From: UBA1794 sp050946375
GTDB lineage: Bacteria; Bacteroidota; Bacteroidia; Bacteroidales; Bacteroidaceae
Direction: 5' to 3'
DNA length: 64,000 nt
NCBI GenBank assembly: GCA_050946375.1
Contig: JBMNUT010000009.1
Coordinates: 45,322 to 109,321, forward strand
Program-made: the position numbers and the translations under genes
Notes under the pieces: model-generated
Database searches by the model: none
Told to the model about the DNA's origin: nothing
The model's input: the letters and a program-made list of their open reading frames with translations, nothing else
Part shown: positions 25,587 to 34,509 of the stretch, in pieces
Numbering within the stretch: position 1 is the first letter of the stretch
Layout of the letters: every line of letters starts with the position of its first letter

Positions 25587-26354
25587 ATGTTCCTCTCTTT
25601 CGGAATCAAAGACTTTCTCGACATTCTGGCGGTGACCTTCATCATCTACTACCTTTATAAACTGATGAAGTCATCCGGCTCGCTCAACATATTCATCGGC
25701 ATACTCGTCTTCATCGTGCTGTGGGTCATCGTGACCCAGGTAGCCGGGATGAAACTGCTGGGCGCCATTCTCGACAAAGTCATGAGCGTGGGCGCCATAG
25801 CCCTCATCGTACTTTTCCAAAAGGAAATACGCAAATTCCTGTTCAGCCTCGGCGCGCACCAAAGGATGCGCAACCTGCTCAATTTCCTGCGCAAGGACAA
25901 GCCCAAGGATAAGGACCACAGCACACTGCTCCCCATCGTCATGGCCTGCCTCAACATGAGCCGGCAGAAGATAGGGGCGCTCATCGTCATCGAGCGCACC
26001 GAACAACTCGACGAGATAGCCCGCACCGGCGAAATCATCGACGCACGCATCAGCCAGCGGCTCATCGAGAATATTTTCTTCAAGAACAGCCCCCTCCACG
26101 ACGGCGCCCTCCTCATACGGGGCGACCACTTGTATGCCGCCGGCTGCATCCTGCCCGTTAGCCACGACATGAACATACCCAAAGAGCTGGGATTGCGCCA
26201 CCGCTCGGCGCTGGGCATATCGCAAGCCTCCGACGCCCTGGCCGTCATCGTGAGCGAGGAGACCGGCTACATCTCTGCGGCCCTGCGCGGACAGTTTCAT
26301 CTGCGCCTGAATGCCGAAGCACTCGAGAGCCTCCTCTACGAAGAGAAGTCCTGA
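25587..26354 (+). CDS. cdaA: Diadenylate cyclase CdaA
   Basis: 255 residues. Three N-terminal membrane helices (ILAVTFIIYYLYKLM; LNIFIGILVFIVLWVIVTQV; LLGAILDKVMSVGAIALIVLF) precede a DisA_N cyclase domain with the DGA motif (LHDGALLIRGDHLYAAGCILP, about residue 170) and RHRSALGIS (about residue 205). It makes cyclic di-AMP from two ATP at the inner membrane face. No CdaR or GlmM gene follows, unlike the Firmicutes operon. Likely cotranscribed with folP. Confidence 0.94.
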   Translation: MFLSFGIKDFLDILAVTFIIYYLYKLMKSSGSLNIFIGILVFIVLWVIVTQVAGMKLLGAILDKVMSVGAIALIVLFQKEIRKFLFSLGAHQRMRNLLNFLRKDKPKDKDHSTLLPIVMACLNMSRQKIGALIVIERTEQLDEIARTGEIIDARISQRLIENIFFKNSPLHDGALLIRGDHLYAAGCILPVSHDMNIPKELGLRHRSALGISQASDALAVIVSEETGYISAALRGQFHLRLNAEALESLLYEEKS

Positions 26355-26428
26355 CCTCCGGGAGAAAGGGGCACACCGTTCTCCCTCTTTCCCTGCGGGC
26401 ATTTCGCCCGTCCCCGGCCACGGTCGTT

Positions 26429-26480
26429 CCGCCGCTGCGCCACTTTTTCCAAAAACTACCGCCACTTATTCATAAAAAGC
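26429..26480. repeat. 22-bp phased repeat array
   Basis: Units at 26429 and 26451 plus a slightly displaced one at about 26475 (CCGCCGCTGCGCCACTTTTTCC; AAAAACTACCGCCACTTATTC; AAAAGC) that runs into the GH78 start codon. Confidence 0.72.
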
Positions 26481-29400
26481 ATGAGACAAATGAAAAAAAG
26501 CCTTGCCGCCTGGCTCTTCCTCGCCTTCGTTTCGGCCCTGTCCGCATCGGCCACCGACGGGAAGATACGCAACCTGCGCGTAGAATACACGACGACTCCC
26601 CTCGGAATCGACGCAGAACAGCCCCGCTTCAGCTGGGAAATGGACAACACCGCTGGCACAAGAGGCGAAAAGCAGACCGCCTATCAGATCATCGTGCGCA
26701 ACGAAGACCAGGAAGAAGTGTGGAATACCGGAAAAGTGGAGAGCGACCTCTCGCTTCACATCCGCTATTGCGGCCAACCGCTGGCACCTTCCACCCGATA
26801 CGACTGGGAGCTGACCGTATGGGACGAGCAAAAGGAAAAAAACAAGGCCTCGTCCTGGTTTGAGACCGGCCTGATGAGCGGCGACAGTGCCTACCGCAAC
26901 TGGAACGGCGCACGCTGGATAAGCTACGACCCGGAAGAGAAAAATCTCTATACGCCGTATCTCCCCGTCTTCCGCCTGCACTTCGCCATTCAACTGGACG
27001 AGTCCTCCCGCAGCACCCGTGCCAGCCTCATCTACGGCGCCAACGACGAACGGCTGATGAATGCCTGCAAGAACATCTACCACCTGGCCAGCCCCCAAGA
27101 CAGTTCCTACATACAAATCGAACTGGACATCGCCCCCCTCGACTCCGGAGGGGAGGCCCTGCTGCACATTTACCGCGCCGGATACCACCCGGCAGACCGT
27201 CGCAACGTTCCATTGAAGTCCATCGCCATTCCGTCCGCCATACTCAACGTCCAGAACCGGTATGCCAAACATGTGTTCAGCCTCAGCACCGAGCTGGGCG
27301 TCACGCGGCTGTATGCCGGAAAGGAAGCCACCGAAATCGGCCGTGTCGACCTCAATCCTTTGGGACAAGGCGGCGACTTTATTGCCTTTCCCGTAGTGGC
27401 CGACGTGGGTTTCGCCCTGCGTCCCGGCCAGAAAGCCACCTTCTCCGACTGCTGGCTCGCCAACTTCCGCAGCCCCGAGGGTAAGCTCCGCGACCTGGTG
27501 ACGGCTCCTCTCACGCTCAACGGAGGCAAAAGCGGCTTCTTCCGCGTGACCCGTCCCGAAGGGAAAGCCGCGCCCATGCTGCGCACCGTATTCGCCACGC
27601 AGCCCGACAAGGCTATCGCGCGGGCAAGACTCTACATTACGGCCCGGGGCATCTACGACGTACACCTGAACGGGCAGCGCATCAGCACCGAATACTTCAA
27701 CCCCGGCCTTACACAATACAATAAGACGCACCACTATCAGACCTATGATGTCACGCCCTACCTGCAAGCCGGAGAGAACGCCATCGGCGTGCAACTCGGC
27801 GAAGGTTGGTGGAGCGGTGCGGCAACCTTCACCGGAGATAACTGGAACTTCTTCGGCGACTGCCAGTCGGTGCTGGCCCAACTGGCCATTACCTATGCCG
27901 ACGGCAGCAAACAGTACGTCGTTACCGACCCCACCCGCTGGCAAGCCTGCGACCAAGGGCCGCTCCTCTACGGCAGCCTCTTCCAGGGAGAAGTCTACGA
28001 TGCCCGCCGCGAAATCCAAACCGACGGGTGGGACACGCCCCAATTCGCCCCGTCCGTCGCCTGGAAGCAGGCTTGCGAAATTCCTTTGGAGGGGCACATC
28101 AGCCACGAAGGCAGCCCCAACAAGCCCAAAGTCGACGACTATTCCCAATTTACCCTCACCGGACAATACGGCCCGGCCGTACAATCGGTCCAGACCCTCA
28201 CCGCCTGCGCCCTGACGGAGCCGCGCCCCGGAGTTTTCGTCTACGACATGGGGCAGAACATAGCCGGCGTTCCCGAAATCAACCTCCCCCCGATGGAAGC
28301 CGGACGGCGCATCGCCCTGCGCTATGCCGAGATACTCTATCCCGCCCTGCCTGAATATGCGCAGGACAGCGGCATGCTCATGCTCGAAAATATCCGTGCC
28401 GCCATGGCGCAAGACCTGTACATTACCCGCGGGGGGAAAGCCGAAACCATAGCCCCGCGCTTCACCTTCCACGGATACCGCTACATCGAAATCACCGGAC
28501 TCGACGCGCCCCTGCCGCTCGACTCCGTCAAAAGTAACGTGCTCAGCTCCCTCCAGCAGCTTACCGCCTCCTATACAACCTCAGACCCTCGCGTCAATCG
28601 CCTCTGGGAGAACATCACCTGGTCCGCACGTGCCAACTTCCTGTCTATCCCCACCGACTGTCCCCAGCGCAACGAACGCATGGGTTGGGCAGGCGACATC
28701 TCCGTCTTCGCCCCAACCGCCACCTATCTGGCCGACGTAGCCCAGTTCCTGCCCCGATACCTGCAGGCCATGCGCGACGTACAACGCCCCGACGGACGAT
28801 TTCCCGACATCGCCCCCCTCGGCGGAGGCTTCGGCGGACTCCTCTGGGGCAGCGCCGGAATCACCGTACCCTGGCAATGCTTCCAGCAATATGCCGACAC
28901 CCTGCTCCTGCAGAAGCACTTCCCCGCCATGGAGCGCTACATCGACTACATACTCTGGCACGACATCGACCCGCAGACGCACCTCATCGTACAAGACCGC
29001 GCATGGGGCGACCTCTGCGACTGGCTCGGCCCGGAAGACAACAAGAACGACAAATCGCTCGTCTGGGAAGCCTATTTCATCCACGACCTCGACCTCATGG
29101 AGCAGATGGCCACCGTACTCCACAACGACACAGCCGCCGCCCGCTACCGCGCCCTGCGCGACCAGCGCAAAGAACACTTCCGCCGTACCTACCTAAGCCC
29201 CGACACGGCCCGTAACACCATACACTCCGCCTTCCAACCCGAGCGTAAGGGACAGCTCGTAGACACCCAGACTTCTTACGCACTGCCCCTCGTCTTCGAC
29301 ATAGCCGGCGACGCACGCGAACGCCAACAGCTCGCCCGCAACCTCATACGCACCCTGCGCCGCACCAACCTTACCGACAGAGGACAGTCCTGCCCGCCCT

Positions 29401-30017
29401 ACTCGCTGATGACGGGGTTCATAGGCACCGCCTGGATTAGCGAAGCCCTTTCGGCAAACGGCTATACCGACGACGCCTACAGCCTCCTGCTCCAAACCGA
29501 CTACCCCTCGTGGCTCTATCCCGTAGAGCAGGGCGCGACCACCATTTGGGAACGCCTCGACTCCTACACCCATACCCGTGGATTCGGAGGCAACAACCGC
29601 ATGAACTCCTTCAACCACTACTCCTTCGGAGCAGTCGGCGCCTGGATGTGCAGCCGCTCCCTCGGCATACAGCGCGACACGCATGCACCCGGTTTCAAGC
29701 ACTTCATACTCAAACCTGAAATCGACCCCTCCGCACGCATCACCCATGCCGAAGGATACTACCAGTCGCCCTACGGACGCATCGAAAGCCGCTGGGCCAT
29801 CGGTACGAACAGCGTCAGTTACTACTTCCGCATACCCGCCAATACGACTGCTACCCTCTACCTTCCGGCCAACTCACTCGAGCAGATTAGCGAAAGCGGG
29901 CGCCCAATCGGCGAGAGCAGCGGCATCGAACCGGCCGGAGCTACGCCCCGCGGGCTGCAAGTGCTGGAACTCCTCTCTGGAGAATACCACTTCGAGGTAC
30001 AAACCGGCATGCCTTGA
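26481..30017 (+). CDS. GH78 alpha-L-rhamnosidase
   Basis: 1178 residues with a signal peptide (AAWLFLAFVSALSASA). Domain order matches family 78: N-terminal Ig-like segment (IRNLRVEYTTTPLGID..PRFSWEM; TRYDWELTVWDEQ), beta-sandwich domain (RARLYITARGIYDVHLNGQRISTEYFNPGLTQYNKTHHYQTYDVT), then the (alpha/alpha)6 catalytic barrel with TDCPQRNERMGWAGDISVFAPT, WGDLCDWLGPEDN and the late WERLDSYTHTRGFGGNNRMNSFNHY, and a C-terminal beta-sandwich. Acid residues of these motifs fit the inverting mechanism. It releases terminal L-rhamnose from pectin or glycosides in the periplasm or at the surface. An internal N-terminal insertion (about residues 160-330) resembles a concanavalin-like sheet. Start is 26481 or 26490. 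Ends at a strong hairpin. Confidence 0.92.
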   Translation: MRQMKKSLAAWLFLAFVSALSASATDGKIRNLRVEYTTTPLGIDAEQPRFSWEMDNTAGTRGEKQTAYQIIVRNEDQEEVWNTGKVESDLSLHIRYCGQPLAPSTRYDWELTVWDEQKEKNKASSWFETGLMSGDSAYRNWNGARWISYDPEEKNLYTPYLPVFRLHFAIQLDESSRSTRASLIYGANDERLMNACKNIYHLASPQDSSYIQIELDIAPLDSGGEALLHIYRAGYHPADRRNVPLKSIAIPSAILNVQNRYAKHVFSLSTELGVTRLYAGKEATEIGRVDLNPLGQGGDFIAFPVVADVGFALRPGQKATFSDCWLANFRSPEGKLRDLVTAPLTLNGGKSGFFRVTRPEGKAAPMLRTVFATQPDKAIARARLYITARGIYDVHLNGQRISTEYFNPGLTQYNKTHHYQTYDVTPYLQAGENAIGVQLGEGWWSGAATFTGDNWNFFGDCQSVLAQLAITYADGSKQYVVTDPTRWQACDQGPLLYGSLFQGEVYDARREIQTDGWDTPQFAPSVAWKQACEIPLEGHISHEGSPNKPKVDDYSQFTLTGQYGPAVQSVQTLTACALTEPRPGVFVYDMGQNIAGVPEINLPPMEAGRRIALRYAEILYPALPEYAQDSGMLMLENIRAAMAQDLYITRGGKAETIAPRFTFHGYRYIEITGLDAPLPLDSVKSNVLSSLQQLTASYTTSDPRVNRLWENITWSARANFLSIPTDCPQRNERMGWAGDISVFAPTATYLADVAQFLPRYLQAMRDVQRPDGRFPDIAPLGGGFGGLLWGSAGITVPWQCFQQYADTLLLQKHFPAMERYIDYILWHDIDPQTHLIVQDRAWGDLCDWLGPEDNKNDKSLVWEAYFIHDLDLMEQMATVLHNDTAAARYRALRDQRKEHFRRTYLSPDTARNTIHSAFQPERKGQLVDTQTSYALPLVFDIAGDARERQQLARNLIRTLRRTNLTDRGQSCPPYSLMTGFIGTAWISEALSANGYTDDAYSLLLQTDYPSWLYPVEQGATTIWERLDSYTHTRGFGGNNRMNSFNHYSFGAVGAWMCSRSLGIQRDTHAPGFKHFILKPEIDPSARITHAEGYYQSPYGRIESRWAIGTNSVSYYFRIPANTTATLYLPANSLEQISESGRPIGESSGIEPAGATPRGLQVLELLSGEYHFEVQTGMP

Positions 30018-30035
30018 ACCGACGCGAACCTCGGC

Positions 30036-30091
30036 CTAAAAAACAAACCGGCGGGACTCTCTTCTGAAAGAGTCCCGCCGGTTTCATTTTT
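30036..30091. terminator. Bidirectional terminator between GH78 and the DUF4369 gene
   Basis: Arms AAACCGGCGGGACTCT (30045-30060) and AGAGTCCCGCCGGTTT (30069-30084) with a short loop; A-run before, CATTTTTG after. Serves two converging genes. Confidence 0.9.
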
Positions 30092-30155
30092 GCTGCAGCC
30101 CTTTTCAGGAAAAGCCTTGTGCCTTTTTCCCAAAAGCGGCTGCCCTTTTTCTCAC
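30088..30155. repeat. 22-bp phased repeat array
   Basis: Units at 30088, 30110 and 30132 (AAAAGCCTTGTGCC, AAAAGCGGCTGCCC), immediately after the terminator and ending at the stop codon of the minus-strand DUF4369 gene. Confidence 0.8.
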
Positions 30156-30979
30156 TTGAGGCCCGCTCCCTCCGTCGAGGGGAGCGCCAACGCGGGCGAA
30201 GCGCCGCCCACCAGTCCGCCTCCGCCCAAGGAATCGGCCGCCTGCGCCGCCCGGAACCGGGCTTCGTTAGCCTGCAGTTGTTCCTTCATGAGCCGCATGT
30301 TCTCGCGCGCACGCGATACATATTCCTTTACCTCAGGATGATTCTGAAACGACGACGGCGCCGATTCGTACAATTCCTCCAGGTCGGTCGTCAGATAAGG
30401 ATAGGGAAAACTCGAGCCGCACACCATGAGGAAAACCGAAGGCCCCAGGATATTCTGATAGTTGGCACTGATGAAATCTTTCGTCAGCTGCTGAATCTGC
30501 CGCGTAACCTCGGCAGCCTTCTCCTCCGCCTTGGCCCGAGCCTCGTCGGCCGGAGCACCATCGAGAATAAGCCGGTTCTCTATGCGCGAAGCCTCCTGAA
30601 TCTGCAAGTCAAGTTCGCCCTTGCGACGAATAAAATCGTAGAGCTTATCGTTGAGTTCCGTGCCCCGCACGTCGAAACCGGCAGGCGTAATGGACATCTC
30701 TATATGCCCGGGCTCCAGCACCATGGGCATGAAACTCTCGCCGTCCATAAAGATGGAAACAATTTGAGCCGAGTCCACCGTACCTTCCATAGAGAAAGTT
30801 CCGTGAACCACCGACGCCGAGTCTTTCGTAGACCAGTTGCCGCCTTCAAAACTGCGTAGGTAAATCATTTTTCCGTCTACAACCGACACCGAAGAAGTGC
30901 CGCTAATCCGATAACCCTTGTTGCAAGAGACGGCACAAAGCAGCAACAAGAGCAAAAAGAGGTAGTTGTTTTTCTTCAT
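30152..30979 (-). CDS. DUF4369 lipoprotein
   Basis: 275 residues. MKKNNYLFLLLLLLCAVSCNKG is a lipoprotein signal with lipobox AVSC. The beta-rich DUF4369 domain follows (YRISGTSSVSVVDGKMIYLRSF...FSMEGTVDSAQIVSIFMDGESFMPMVLEPGHIEMSI), then a helical stretch rich in Ala/Glu/Lys (residues about 115-185) and a Gly/Ala-rich tail. DUF4369 is usually the N-terminal partner of a thioredoxin-like domain; none is present here, so this is a stand-alone form of unknown role at the outer membrane or periplasmic face. Confidence 0.8.
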   Translation of the reverse strand: MKKNNYLFLLLLLLCAVSCNKGYRISGTSSVSVVDGKMIYLRSFEGGNWSTKDSASVVHGTFSMEGTVDSAQIVSIFMDGESFMPMVLEPGHIEMSITPAGFDVRGTELNDKLYDFIRRKGELDLQIQEASRIENRLILDGAPADEARAKAEEKAAEVTRQIQQLTKDFISANYQNILGPSVFLMVCGSSFPYPYLTTDLEELYESAPSSFQNHPEVKEYVSRARENMRLMKEQLQANEARFRAAQAADSLGGGGLVGGASPALALPSTEGAGLK

Positions 30980-30999
30980 AAGGTCGCATTTTCACTTTT

Positions 31000-31007
31000 C
31001 AAAGATA
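31000..31007 (-). promoter_or_regulatory. -7 box (TATCTTTG) of the DUF4369 gene
   Basis: Minus-strand TATCTTTG 20 bp upstream of the start codon; -33 not clear. Confidence 0.45.
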
Positions 31008-31102
31008 ACTAAAAACTTGACGGCGAGGAGTTAGGGACGAAAAAAGATTATCAATCTTTAATCTTAGGCGCAAAGGCACTCTGCCAAGTGAAAGAAATGT
31101 TA

Positions 31103-31110
31103 TACCTTTG
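31103..31110 (+). promoter_or_regulatory. -7 box (TACCTTTG) of the S46 peptidase operon
   Basis: Perfect TAnnTTTG 55 bp before the ATG at 31166; -33 not clear. Confidence 0.5.
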
Positions 31111-31165
31111 CATAACGAACCTTTACGAAAATAAAGGCTTATGTGAATAAAAACCACCTTATGCT

Positions 31166-33343
31166 ATGAATTTTAAAAGAATGTTTTTGCCGCTTGCCTT
31201 CCTGCTGACGGGGATGACGGCGGCTCATGCCGACGAAGGAATGTGGTTGCTTCAGATGCTGAAGGAGCAGCAGTCCATAGAACTGATGAAACGCAGCGGG
31301 CTGCACCTGGAGGCCGACGACCTGTACAACCCCGACAGTCTGTCGCTGAAGGACGTAGTGGGCATCTTCGGAGGCGGATGCACCGGCGAAATAGTATCGC
31401 CGCGCGGACTGATACTCACCAACCATCACTGCGGTTTCGCCTACCTGCAACAGCTCAGCAGCGTAGAACAAAACTATTTGGAAGACGGCTTCTGGGCCCA
31501 CAGCGAGGGCGAAGAAATCCCCGCCCCGGGACTGACGTTTACATTTGTGGAGCGCATCGTAGACCTGACGGACACGGTAGCGCGCGACATACGCATGGGA
31601 AAAACCGACGAGATACACACTCTGACCTATCAGTACTGCGACTCTCTGGGAAAAGCGCAGTATGCACAGAGCGATCTGCAGGGCAAACCGGGCATACGGC
31701 CGGAAGTTTTACCCTACTTCGCCGGCAACCGCTACTATTTGGTCTACTACAAAGTCTACTCCGACGTGCGCCTCGTGGCTGCCCCGCCCCGCTCCATCGG
31801 CAAGTTCGGCGGCGAAACCGACAACTGGATGTGGCCGCGCCACACGGGCGACTTCTCCATGTTCCGCATCTACGCGGATAAAAACGGAGAACCGGCAGCC
31901 TACAGCGCCAACAACGTGCCGCTTCAGACGAAAAAGCACCTTCCTGTGTCCATAAAGGGCTACGGAGAGGGTGATTACGCCATGGTTATGGGTTTCCCGG
32001 GCAGCACCTCGCGCTACCTGACGGCAGCCGAAGTGAAAAGCCGCATGGACAACGAAAACACGCCCCGCATCACTGTTCGCGGCGCACGCCAGGCCGTGCT
32101 CAAGAAATATATGGCACAAAGCGACAGCCTCAACCTCATGTATGCCAACAAATATGCTTCTTCATCCAACTACTGGAAGAACTCCATAGGAATGAACAAA
32201 GCCATCGTAAAAAACCGCATAATCGAAAAGAAACAGGAGCAGGAGGCCCGCTTTGCGCGCTATGCCGACAGTGTGGACAATGCCGACTACCGCGAAGTAG
32301 TGGCCCGCATCAACCAGTCCGTAGAGCAGAATGGAGAATTGGATTATGCCATGTACATTTACCTCGAGACATTCGGTTCCGGCATAGAATTCTGTAGCCG
32401 CAATCTCAACGAACGGGAGGCTTTGGAACAATACCTGCAAGCCAAGGAAGAAAAAGACGAGGCGCAAATCGAAAATTGTGCCCGCACTTTGGAAAACATC
32501 TACGGCATCATCCACAACACGAACTACAGCCACGAGGTAGACCGTGCCGTGGCCGACACCCTAATCCCCCTCTACAAACAACTGACCCGAGGGGAACTTC
32601 CCTCATTTTATGCCGTCATCGACAAAGATTACAAGGGCAACATCTCCGCATTTCTCGATGACCTCTACGGAAAGTCCATCTTTGCTTCCCGGGAAAACTT
32701 CGAAGCATTTCTCCGCAAGCCCCGGCAGAAAGCCATCGACCACGACCTCGCGCTACTCGTAGCCGAAAGCCTCAAGGAGAAATCCAAAGAGCTTAATAAG
32801 AAACGATTAGCCCTGCCCAACCTGGCTCTGCTGCACAAAACATACATACGCGGCCTCTGCGAGATGAACGGACGCATCCGCCCGCAATATCCCGATGCCA
32901 ACTTTACCCTGCGCCTCACCTATGGCAACGTAAAGCCCTACTCCCCGGCCGACGGAGTAAAGTATGAATACTACACCACCCTGCGCGGAGTGATGGAAAA
33001 AGAAGACCCCAGCAATCCGGAGTTCATCGTGCCCCAGGAGCTGAAGGTCCTCTATCAGGCCAAAGACTACGGCCGCTACGCCGACCGCAACGGCGAAATG
33101 CCCGTATGCTTCCTCTCGACCAACGACATCACCGGAGGCAATTCCGGCTCGCCCGTCATCAATGCCGACGGACAGCTCATCGGTGCAGCCTTCGACGGCA
33201 ACTGGGAATCGCTCAGTGGCGACATTCAGTTCGATAACGACCTGCAACGCTGCATCTGTGTCGACGTGCGCTACATCCTTTTCCTCATCGAGAAACTCGG
33301 AAAGTGCAGCAACCTCATCGAGGAAATGACCATCGTTGAATAA
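31166..33343 (+). CDS. S46 family dipeptidyl peptidase (DPP7/DPP11-like)
   Basis: 725 residues with signal peptide (FLPLAFLLTGMTAAHA). GGGCTGEIVSPRGLILTNHHCGF (about residues 69-91) holds the catalytic His; GGETDNWMWPRHTGDFSMFR follows; TNDITGGNSGSPVINADG holds the nucleophile Ser660. The helical cap domain lies between. S46 enzymes remove N-terminal dipeptides in the periplasm and feed amino acids to asaccharolytic or mixed-diet Bacteroidales. The segment after the serine reads AAFDGNWESLSGDI: from memory a Gly at that FDGN position marks DPP7-type (hydrophobic) specificity and Arg marks DPP11 (Asp/Glu); this is an inference. Followed after 21 bp by a helix-hairpin-helix gene. Confidence 0.93.
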   Translation: MNFKRMFLPLAFLLTGMTAAHADEGMWLLQMLKEQQSIELMKRSGLHLEADDLYNPDSLSLKDVVGIFGGGCTGEIVSPRGLILTNHHCGFAYLQQLSSVEQNYLEDGFWAHSEGEEIPAPGLTFTFVERIVDLTDTVARDIRMGKTDEIHTLTYQYCDSLGKAQYAQSDLQGKPGIRPEVLPYFAGNRYYLVYYKVYSDVRLVAAPPRSIGKFGGETDNWMWPRHTGDFSMFRIYADKNGEPAAYSANNVPLQTKKHLPVSIKGYGEGDYAMVMGFPGSTSRYLTAAEVKSRMDNENTPRITVRGARQAVLKKYMAQSDSLNLMYANKYASSSNYWKNSIGMNKAIVKNRIIEKKQEQEARFARYADSVDNADYREVVARINQSVEQNGELDYAMYIYLETFGSGIEFCSRNLNEREALEQYLQAKEEKDEAQIENCARTLENIYGIIHNTNYSHEVDRAVADTLIPLYKQLTRGELPSFYAVIDKDYKGNISAFLDDLYGKSIFASRENFEAFLRKPRQKAIDHDLALLVAESLKEKSKELNKKRLALPNLALLHKTYIRGLCEMNGRIRPQYPDANFTLRLTYGNVKPYSPADGVKYEYYTTLRGVMEKEDPSNPEFIVPQELKVLYQAKDYGRYADRNGEMPVCFLSTNDITGGNSGSPVINADGQLIGAAFDGNWESLSGDIQFDNDLQRCICVDVRYILFLIEKLGKCSNLIEEMTIVE

Positions 33344-33364
33344 GACCGTACCGCACCGACAGCC

Positions 33365-34363
33365 ATGGACAAGCCGCGCGAAACACCTCCCGACGAAGGG
33401 CATCGCAGTCTGAAAGACCTGCTCCACTTCGGAAAGAGCCTGCGCCTGGCCGCCCTGCTGCTCCTCTGCATCGTACTTCCCGCCATCCCCCTGCTGCGCC
33501 AATGCGCAGAAAAACGACATACGGCCTGCGAACAAAAAGCCGCAGCTTTCATAGACAGCCTCTACGAAAGCCGCGGCTTTCCGTATGCCACGCCGCTCGA
33601 CGCCTCATCCCCCGCCACCGGCCGGCAGCGTTCTGCCACCTACTCCGGAAAGACAGTAGCCCCGGAAAAAACAGAGACCTTCCCTTTCGACCCCAACCGA
33701 ACCGACTCGCTGACGCTGCGCCGCCTCGGGCTGCCGCCCTACGTAGTGCGCAACCTGCTCCGCTACCGGGCAAAAGGCGGCGTCATCCGCACCCCCGAGA
33801 AATTTGCCTCCATCTACGGCATGCGCGCGGCCGACGCCCGGCGACTCGCGCCTTACCTGCAACTGGAGGCCTACGCCCTTCCCGCCCGAAAGCCGAAGCC
33901 CTATGCCGACCCTGCGCCCCATCAGGAAGAAACAGCCCCGAAGCGCTTTCCCCCACGGGCTGCAAAATATCCTCCCGGCACCCGTATCGACCTGAACAAA
34001 GCCGATACTACCGAGCTCAAACGCCTGCGGGGCATCGGGAGCTGGCGCGCACGGCTCATCGTAGACTACCGCAACAAACTGGGCGGATACTACACCCCTG
34101 CCCAGTTGGGCGAACTCCCCAACATGCCCGACTCGCTGCAGCGCAGTTTCTTCGTCAGCACCCCGCCCCAAAGAACCCTCAACCTCAACCGGGCCACCCT
34201 CGAAGAACTCCTGCGGCATCCCTATCTCAACTACCGCCAGTGCCGCACCCTCCTCGAACACCGCCGCAAGCGGGGCCCGCTCACCTCCCTCCGCCCACTG
34301 CTCCTCTACGAGGAATTCACCGAAAACGACCTCAAGCGTCTCGAACCATACGTCACGTTCTAA
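33365..34363 (+). CDS. Helix-hairpin-helix (ComEA-like) membrane-anchored protein
   Basis: 332 residues. One membrane segment (LRLAALLLLCIVLPAIPLL, about 27-45), then three helix-hairpin-helix-like units: PNRTDSLTLRRLGLPPYVVRNLLRYRAKGG..TPEKFASIYGM; IDLNKADTTELKRLRGIGSWRARLIVDYRNKLGGYYTPAQLGEL; and LNLNRATLEELLRHPYLNYRQCRTLLEHRRKRG. The middle unit is the classic ComEA HhH (DLNKA..EL..L.GIG...A..I..YR...G). ComEA binds DNA during uptake in competent bacteria; family members are common in Bacteroidetes with no shown role. Ends at a hairpin made of repeat units. Confidence 0.85.
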   Translation: MDKPRETPPDEGHRSLKDLLHFGKSLRLAALLLLCIVLPAIPLLRQCAEKRHTACEQKAAAFIDSLYESRGFPYATPLDASSPATGRQRSATYSGKTVAPEKTETFPFDPNRTDSLTLRRLGLPPYVVRNLLRYRAKGGVIRTPEKFASIYGMRAADARRLAPYLQLEAYALPARKPKPYADPAPHQEETAPKRFPPRAAKYPPGTRIDLNKADTTELKRLRGIGSWRARLIVDYRNKLGGYYTPAQLGELPNMPDSLQRSFFVSTPPQRTLNLNRATLEELLRHPYLNYRQCRTLLEHRRKRGPLTSLRPLLLYEEFTENDLKRLEPYVTF

Positions 34364-34367
34364 AACC

Positions 34368-34462
34368 AAAGTGCCGCAACTTCACCCCCCAAGTGGCAAG
34401 ACTTTTTGTAGAAAGTCCTGCCACTTTTTTCGTAAAGTCCCGCCAGTTTCTCCCTTTTTCCG
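34368..34462. repeat. 22-bp phased repeat array (type locus)
   Basis: Unit starts at 34368, 34390, 34412 and 34434, each exactly 22 bp apart: AAAGTGCCGCAACTT, CAAGTGGCAAGACTTTTT, AAAGTCCTGCCACTTTTTT, AAAGTCCCGCCAGTTTC. The second and third are inverted and form a hairpin; the array ends at a TACATTTG box. Confidence 0.9.
34391..34430 (+). terminator. Terminator built from two inverted repeat units
   Basis: AAGTGGCAAGACTTT pairs with AAAGTCCTGCCACTT (one mismatch), loop TTGTAG, followed by TTTT; 27 bp after the stop of the helix-hairpin-helix gene. Confidence 0.72.
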
Positions 34463-34470
34463 TACATTTG
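34463..34470 (+). promoter_or_regulatory. -7 box (TACATTTG) of the 1360-residue protein gene
   Basis: TAnnTTTG box directly after the repeat array and 39 bp before the ATG at 34510. The -33 region is repeat sequence (CCAGTTTCTCC). Confidence 0.5.
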
Positions 34471-34509
34471 TAGCCATACAATCTTTTACCTTCTTAAATT
34501 ATTTTCTTC

